A stretch of 64,000 nucleotides of DNA from Muricea muricata (Eukaryota; Cnidaria; Anthozoa; Malacalcyonacea; Plexauridae): the NCBI GenBank assembly GCA_963855995.1, contig OY979716.1, forward strand, positions 91,062,955 to 91,126,954, in the 5' to 3' direction. How positions within the stretch are numbered: the stretch's first letter is position 1; each line of letters opens with the position of its first letter. The position numbers were made by a program, and so were the translations under genes. A model generated the notes under the pieces. The model searched no databases, was not told the DNA's origin, and was given only the letters and a program-made list of their open reading frames with translations. This document shows, piece after piece, positions 59,664-64,000 of this stretch.

Positions 59664-61059
59664 AATGGCTGGTTCTGCTTCTGTGACACTCTTTGATCAT
59701 ATCTTCAGTCTCGTCCTCTCCTGTTTCAGGCAAGGGGTGCCGCGAGAGGAAGTCCATGGGATCAGCCTCATCTTTTCCTGGTTCGTATCGCATTTCATAA
59801 TCGACATCTTGCATGTCCATCACCCACTTCTCGATACGTGGCGGGAGCTTCGCGGTTGCCTTGTTGAATAGGGGGAGAAGTGGTTTGTGCGCTGTAACGA
59901 TGGTGAATCTGGGTGCTCCCATTAAGTAGATGCTGAACCGATCTTTCGCCCATTTTACACATAACGCATCTTTTTCCGTTTGGCTGTATCTCCGTTCGAC
60001 GTCGGTAAGGGTGCGACTAATGAAGTGGACTGGTTGCCATCCCTTCTCAGTCCGTTGAAACAGACCCGCGGAGAGACCTTCGTTGTAGCTCGCCTCCGTT
60101 CTCACCATGGTGGGACGTTTAGGGTTGAAAAATGCAACGGTGTCGTCACTGGAGATACCGTGCTTCAGCTTTTCGAATGCATCTTGTTCTTTGGGGCCCC
60201 ATTGGAATTTCGTCTTAGTATGGGTCAATTCTCTCAGTGGTTGCGTCAGGGAGGAATATCGGGGGATGAATTTCGCTAGGTATCCCGTCATGCCAAGGAA
60301 GCTTCGTACCTCCGACTTTGATGTTGGTGCGGTGCATTCCTGAATGGCCCTCACTTTGTCCGGCGTGGGTGTTAAACCTTGTTTACCGAATCGATAGCCA
60401 TAGAATTCCAATTCTTGTTTTCCGAACTCACACTTGGGTTTGTTCAATGTAATTCCAAAATCGTTAACTCTCTGTAGAACAGCTTCGAGTGTAGAATTGT
60501 GTTCCGTCCAGTTCCGTGCACCGATCAACAGGTCGTCTCTCTGGTTCAGGCATCTGGGGATGTCACCAAAGATTCGTTGCATTGACTCATCGAATAAATC
60601 TTGTGATGCTTTCGCTCCAAAAACTAATCGTTTTGGACGGTAATTCCCCCATGGGATGGCAAAAGTGGCAACCGCGCGTGATGCTGGATCGAGGGCAAGT
60701 TGGTGGTATCCTTGACGGAGGTCCATCTTTGTCCAGATGCTACAGTCGTGAAATCTGTGCATGAAATCTTCGACGATAGGGGTTTGGGTTACTCGGCTTC
60801 GTTCCATGTGTTTATTGGGGACCCGAAGATCAACGCTTGCCTGTATCATATGTGGGCCCAATTCTTCCTTAGGTGTATGGGCAAATTTCGGTTTCGGTTG
60901 TATTACCAGTGGGGAGCACCAGGTTACCGGTTCGTCCTCAGGAACCTGTTCAAATATATCTTCTTCAACTCCTTGTTGCAGCCATTCCTTGAGTGGTCTT
61001 TTGAGGTGGTAGGGTACAGGGCGTGGTCTTTGAGTTACTGGTATGGCATCGGGTTTCAT
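59647..61059 (-). CDS. Gypsy-2 reverse transcriptase and RNase H
   Basis: A 470-codon open stretch. Reverse transcriptase motifs are CSPLVIQPKPK, IQASVDLRVPNKHM, IWTKMDLRQGYHQL, FGAKASQDLFDESM and NQRDDLLIGARNW (catalytic Asp pair as QRDD rather than the usual Y.DD), then LNKPKCEFG and RSFLGMTGYLAKFIPRY. RNase H shows MVRTEASYNEG and VHFISRTLTDVERRYSQTEK, then IVTAHKPLLPLF. TEAS and TAHK replace the usual TDAS and TDHK Asp residues, so RNase H is probably inactive in this copy. The N-terminus is offset by one base from the protease frame, at a run of A. Confidence 0.88.
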   Translation of the reverse strand: MKPDAIPVTQRPRPVPYHLKRPLKEWLQQGVEEDIFEQVPEDEPVTWCSPLVIQPKPKFAHTPKEELGPHMIQASVDLRVPNKHMERSRVTQTPIVEDFMHRFHDCSIWTKMDLRQGYHQLALDPASRAVATFAIPWGNYRPKRLVFGAKASQDLFDESMQRIFGDIPRCLNQRDDLLIGARNWTEHNSTLEAVLQRVNDFGITLNKPKCEFGKQELEFYGYRFGKQGLTPTPDKVRAIQECTAPTSKSEVRSFLGMTGYLAKFIPRYSSLTQPLRELTHTKTKFQWGPKEQDAFEKLKHGISSDDTVAFFNPKRPTMVRTEASYNEGLSAGLFQRTEKGWQPVHFISRTLTDVERRYSQTEKDALCVKWAKDRFSIYLMGAPRFTIVTAHKPLLPLFNKATAKLPPRIEKWVMDMQDVDYEMRYEPGKDEADPMDFLSRHPLPETGEDETEDMIKECHRSRTSHCVEKN

Positions 61060-61640
61060 ATGGAATTGTTGTTTTTCTTATCCGTGATTTTGCCTATCCC
61101 CTGAAAGACATGGTTGTACTTGGTGATTATGTTATCCATTTCCTGCTGTTCGGCCGTCTTCATGGTTGCCTCAATGGTCTTTGGTTTCTCATTCTCTATG
61201 CGCATTGCATTTGGGCTTGTTAGTCCTCCGTCAGGTTGTATTTTCATCATTCCTAAGTCAATGAGGGTACCTTTGCTGAGCAGTGGTGGTGAATTTATCC
61301 TCCCTTTTACGACAACAACCGTCGCAGGCTTTCCACAGGTCTGATTGCGGATTATTGTATCGAATTTCCCTTTTACATGGAGCGGGTGTTGCAACGTGTT
61401 GAGTTTGATTTGGCAGGGTTCTAAGGTCGGTTTATGCTCGGTTCGGTGCAATAACGCTTGGAATTGATGTTCGTCCATCAGGTTGACCTCGGCCCCACTG
61501 TCTGGTTCCATGCGAATATCAACATCATCTAATCGCACTGTCACGGTTTGTTTCTGTCTCTGTGTCGCTTTAATTTTCTTCGCTTGGAAGCTGTGTGTAA
61601 CCGCTTGTATAAAGTAATCATCATCTGAGCTAATTGGCAA
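61056..61640 (-). CDS. Gypsy-2 protease region
   Basis: Open frame containing VRLDDVDIRMEPDSGAEVNL with the aspartic-protease D-S-G-A core, then VVVKGRINSPPLLSKGTLID (flap and ILG-like region) and a linker to reverse transcriptase. The same frame extends upstream to about 61850 through two zinc knuckles, CQYCGYNHRKSDNC and CRKCNKENHFSSVC, so the nucleocapsid knuckles are in the pol frame and not in the gag frame. Confidence 0.82.
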   Translation of the reverse strand: MPISSDDDYFIQAVTHSFQAKKIKATQRQKQTVTVRLDDVDIRMEPDSGAEVNLMDEHQFQALLHRTEHKPTLEPCQIKLNTLQHPLHVKGKFDTIIRNQTCGKPATVVVVKGRINSPPLLSKGTLIDLGMMKIQPDGGLTSPNAMRIENEKPKTIEATMKTAEQQEMDNIITKYNHVFQGIGKITDKKNNNSI

Positions 61641-61660
61641 GTCTTCCTCGGCAGTCCGTT

Positions 61661-62581
61661 TTATGCGCCCGCTTTGGTCGTTTGATCTGCCGTCTTGCTT
61701 TCGGGTGGCGGCTCTTGAGTTACCTGAAGATCTGCATACTGATGAGAAGTGGTTTTCCTTATTGCATTTTCGACATCGTTTTCCAAAGGCTGGACAGTTG
61801 TCGCTTTTCCGGTGGTTATATCCACAATATTGGCATTGACGCGGTGGTGGGCTATTTCTCCGTCGTCTTTCTGGGTCCTTGTGGGTTGTGGAAAAAGGGG
61901 TGGGTATTGTTGCCGTGGTGCTCGTATTTGGTTAATTTCTCTTATCTCAGCTTGGGTCTCCTGTGTCTCCCGTTTGAGGCTAGCTTTTACTTCCGTTTCC
62001 AGGGACGTAATGGCTGTGACTTGCCGTTTGATAGTTTCCATTTGGGCTGCCTCGACAAGTAATTGTGCCAAATTCCATGCTTTGTTGATAGATTTTTGTA
62101 TCAGTGTTTTGTTGGCGATTGTTTGTATGATGTGCTCGAGGATTCTGTCATCATGTGTGTCGCCGAACTCGCAATCAGTCGCTTTTTCTCGAAGTCGGGC
62201 CGCATAATTGCTTGTTGATTCTCCTGGGTTTGGTCTCAGCTTGAGGAATTGGTGTCGGGAATAATGTTTGTTTTTTTTAGGTAAATAATGATTGTTTAAT
62301 TTTGTTCGCATTTTCTCGTATGGATTGCTCGTTTCCGGATCTGGTAGGCTTTTTTCTAATTTGCCTACTTCCTTTCCGCCGTAAATTATGAGTGCGTCTT
62401 TTTTATCAATTGGGTCAGTGATTTTAAAATATCTGAATTCTCGTTCGATTCCCTCCAACCATTCCTCCCAAGCGTTTCCCGTAGCACACGGGTCTTCTGG
62501 GGCAATAAAGGGCAATGATCGTAAATTTCTTGTTTCTGTAATAACACGTACCGTCGGTGGTACTGTTTCGCCTTCGGCCAT
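61661..62581 (-). CDS. Gypsy-2 gag
   Basis: About 306 residues from MAEGETVPPTVRVI, with a capsid-like middle (GNAWEEWLEGIEREFRYFK, YEKMRTKLNNHYLPKKNK, LKLRPNPGESTSNYAARLRE, CEFGDTHDDRILEHII) and a Lys/Gln-rich linker. The last 65 or so residues are translated in a frame different from the zinc knuckles. The knuckles lie in the minus-one-shifted frame from about 61850, which means either a programmed gag-pol frameshift or a mutation near 61860. Confidence 0.85.
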   Translation of the reverse strand: MAEGETVPPTVRVITETRNLRSLPFIAPEDPCATGNAWEEWLEGIEREFRYFKITDPIDKKDALIIYGGKEVGKLEKSLPDPETSNPYEKMRTKLNNHYLPKKNKHYSRHQFLKLRPNPGESTSNYAARLREKATDCEFGDTHDDRILEHIIQTIANKTLIQKSINKAWNLAQLLVEAAQMETIKRQVTAITSLETEVKASLKRETQETQAEIREINQIRAPRQQYPPLFPQPTRTQKDDGEIAHHRVNANIVDITTGKATTVQPLENDVENAIRKTTSHQYADLQVTQEPPPESKTADQTTKAGA

Positions 62582-62657
62582 CTCACTTGTAGTAAATACG
62601 GTTTGCGGAATACGTGTATTTACCCGTCTTTGGGTTCGCTGAATACCTCGTCGCCAA

Positions 62658-62868
62658 TGTTACGTCCCTGTCAAAACAGTTTTTATTATATGTTCTAACA
62701 ATCTCCAGACTCTATTTAACTCAAGAAGCTAAGTTCAAAACAATCAAATAGCTTTTAAACTACAATGACAACCACATGGACGATCCCTATGTGTATATAA
62801 TAAAATCAATAAGTGTCCCGTATGTTCTGTCCGAGAGCAGTCTGGTACCAAATATTTCATATATAACA
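62658..62868 (-). repeat. Gypsy-2 5' LTR
   Basis: 211 bp partner of 57961-58171 with the same TG...CA ends. The coding strand starts here. Immediately inside (62657-62646, minus strand) is ttggcgacgagg, a typical gypsy primer-site sequence. The target duplicate taaat follows at 62869-62873. Confidence 0.95.
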
Positions 62869-62873
62869 TAAAT

Positions 62874-64000
62874 TAAACGGAGTTGTTTTTCTAGACATTC
62901 AGAAGGCATTTGACTCAGTGGATACCAAAATCTTACTATGTAAAATGAAAACACAATTTGGGCTGAGAAATGTTGAACTTGACTGGTTTGCATCATATTT
63001 AGCTAACAGGGAACAAGTATGTGATATTAATGGCAGTATTTCATCTCCGAAAATTATCAAAACTGGTGTTCCGCAGGGTTCTATTCTTGGACCACTTCTT
63101 TTCTTACTCTATATAAATGATCTGCCCGATTGCCTTCATTACACAACTCCCTGTCTATATGCGGATGATACTCAGATAATTGCTTCCTGAAATGATTATG
63201 CGGAACTTATTGATAGCCTTAATTTTGACCTAAATAAAATCAGCCAATGGCTTGCAAAGAAAAAATTACAACATCACCCCACAAAGACAAAAGTAATGAT
63301 TATTGGATCATCTTAGAACCTTAATAATAAGGTTTATGACTATACCGTAATGTTAAATAGTAAAGAGATCTCCCGGACAGATTCCTTTGAGTGTTTAGGA
63401 GTATTGATTGATGAAAAAATGAGCTGGGATTTACATGTTGAAAAGACGTGCAAAAAGGTTGGGGGGTAGCATTGCTGTTATGAAACGAATTAAACCATTT
63501 GTTCCCAATTGTATTCTGCAATCAATCTATAAAGCCTCGATACAACCATATTTTGATTATTGCTCCCCCTTGTGGGGAAATTGTTTTTCCTATTTGAAAG
63601 AAAAACTTTAAAGATTTCAAAATCGAGCGGGAAGGATAATTTCCGGTGCTAATTATGAAATTAATTCTGCTGACGTTCTTGAATCTCTTGGTTGGCAACT
63701 CTAGAGGAGAGACGTAAACGTAACAAGTCGATATTAATGTACAGAATCTTAAATAATCGCGCTGCACCTATTCTGAAAGAGCAATTTACTAGGAGTGGCG
63801 ACTTACCAGAAAATTATAATCTGAGAAGCAGAAGAACTGATTTGATTCCTTCAAACCCAAAAAGAGACTATCTTGAAAAAAGCTTTAAGCATAGTGGAGC
63901 AAAATTATTGAATAGCCTCTCCACAGAAGCAAAACTAGCCACATCCGAATATGCATTTATAACATCAATAATTATATGTATAAGAATGTTTTGGTTGTCT
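62874..64000 (+). pseudogene. LINE-1 ORF2, 3' part: reverse transcriptase palm and thumb (runs off the window)
   Basis: The frame resumes right after the gypsy target duplicate: VVFLDIQKAFDSVDTKIL, LDWFASYLANREQ, IKTGVPQGSILGPLLFLLYI, LYADDTQIIAS (catalytic pair), then KISQWLAKKKLQHHPTKTK, FECLGVLIDEKMSWDLHVEK, IYKASIQPYFDYCSPLWGN and, in shifted frames, LEERRKRNKS, LMYRILNNRAAP and YNLRSRRTDLIP. The C-terminal pattern is standard for CR1/Jockey-type LINEs. Stops at 63188, 63314 and 63609 and frameshifts disrupt it. The 3' end lies outside the window. Confidence 0.85.

Larger units (their letters stand above)
57961..62868 (-). mobile_element. Gypsy-2: complete gypsy LTR retrotransposon inserted in LINE-1
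   Basis: Two 211 bp LTRs (57961-58171 and 62658-62868) start TGTTACGTCC and end ATATATAACA (plus strand). The target duplication taaat is at 57956-57960 and 62869-62873. Coding is on the minus strand, so the 5' LTR is at the right; the primer site next to it reads ttggcgacgagg (62657-62646), and a purine run aagaaaggga precedes the 3' LTR. Gag, protease, reverse transcriptase, RNase H and integrase follow in order. The LTRs differ at 6 of 211 sites, so the insertion is fairly young but not recent. Internal frameshifts disable it. Confidence 0.96.

Noticed and set aside
58560-62062. Long plus-strand ORFs through the gypsy-2 region
   Set aside because: They are antisense shadows of gag and pol, whose minus-strand frames contain the recognised motifs.

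Overview
The window is eukaryotic, AT-rich and dominated by transposable elements. The mix of families points to a marine invertebrate, most plausibly a cnidarian: CR1-like LINEs with esterase, PHD and 2A-like modules, BEL/Pao and gypsy LTR elements, a Mutator-like element, THAP-type TTAA transposons, and stand-alone P2X7 'ballast' (P2RX7_C-type) domains. There are no operons, bacterial promoters, CRISPR arrays or recognised RNA genes. The only clear host gene is a class-I SAM-dependent O-methyltransferase of the COMTD1/CCoAOMT type. Five plus-strand exons lie between 540 and 14099, split by a 10.7 kb intron; the first exon or exons were not found.

Layout. 1-6828 is the left arm of a large inverted duplication whose right arm is 23588-31259. 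The duplicated stretch carries three methyltransferase exons and the left part of a TTAA-flanked transposon, K1 (4592-10561). The methyltransferase exons in the right arm contain a nonsense codon. Between the arms lie the rest of K1, the 3' methyltransferase exons, a LINE remnant, an internally deleted mariner-like remnant, a 2.3 kb foldback element (15071-17413), a decayed gypsy element (about 17410-20650) holding a 145 bp hAT-type MITE, an IS630-like remnant, a 245 bp (AT)n tract and a broken BEL/Pao gag. Two more TTAA elements follow: K2 (32332-35347) and K3 (37176-40745).

From 40.8 kb to the end the sequence is a stack of nested insertions. LINE-2 (CR1-like, with degenerate 2A motif and PHD finger) is split by a Mutator-like element (42075-52712) with an apparently intact 585-residue transposase. 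That element is itself split by a 5.2 kb element with hAT-like ends (46678-51925). LINE-2 is cut again near 53.53 kb by LINE-1 (CR1-like, with coiled-coil and esterase ORF1 and endonuclease/reverse transcriptase ORF2). LINE-1 ORF2 is split by a complete gypsy element (57961-62868) with two 211 bp LTRs and a perfect 5 bp target duplication.

Most notable observation. K1, K2 and K3 each have TTAA target duplications and inverted termini, and each carries an ORF of the P2X7 ballast type. In K1 and K3 this gene converges on a minus-strand THAP-domain gene: a THAP/DDE transposase in K1 and a THAP plus CXC-type cysteine-rich protein in K3. This suggests that the ballast domain is cargo or an accessory protein of Kolobok-like transposons.
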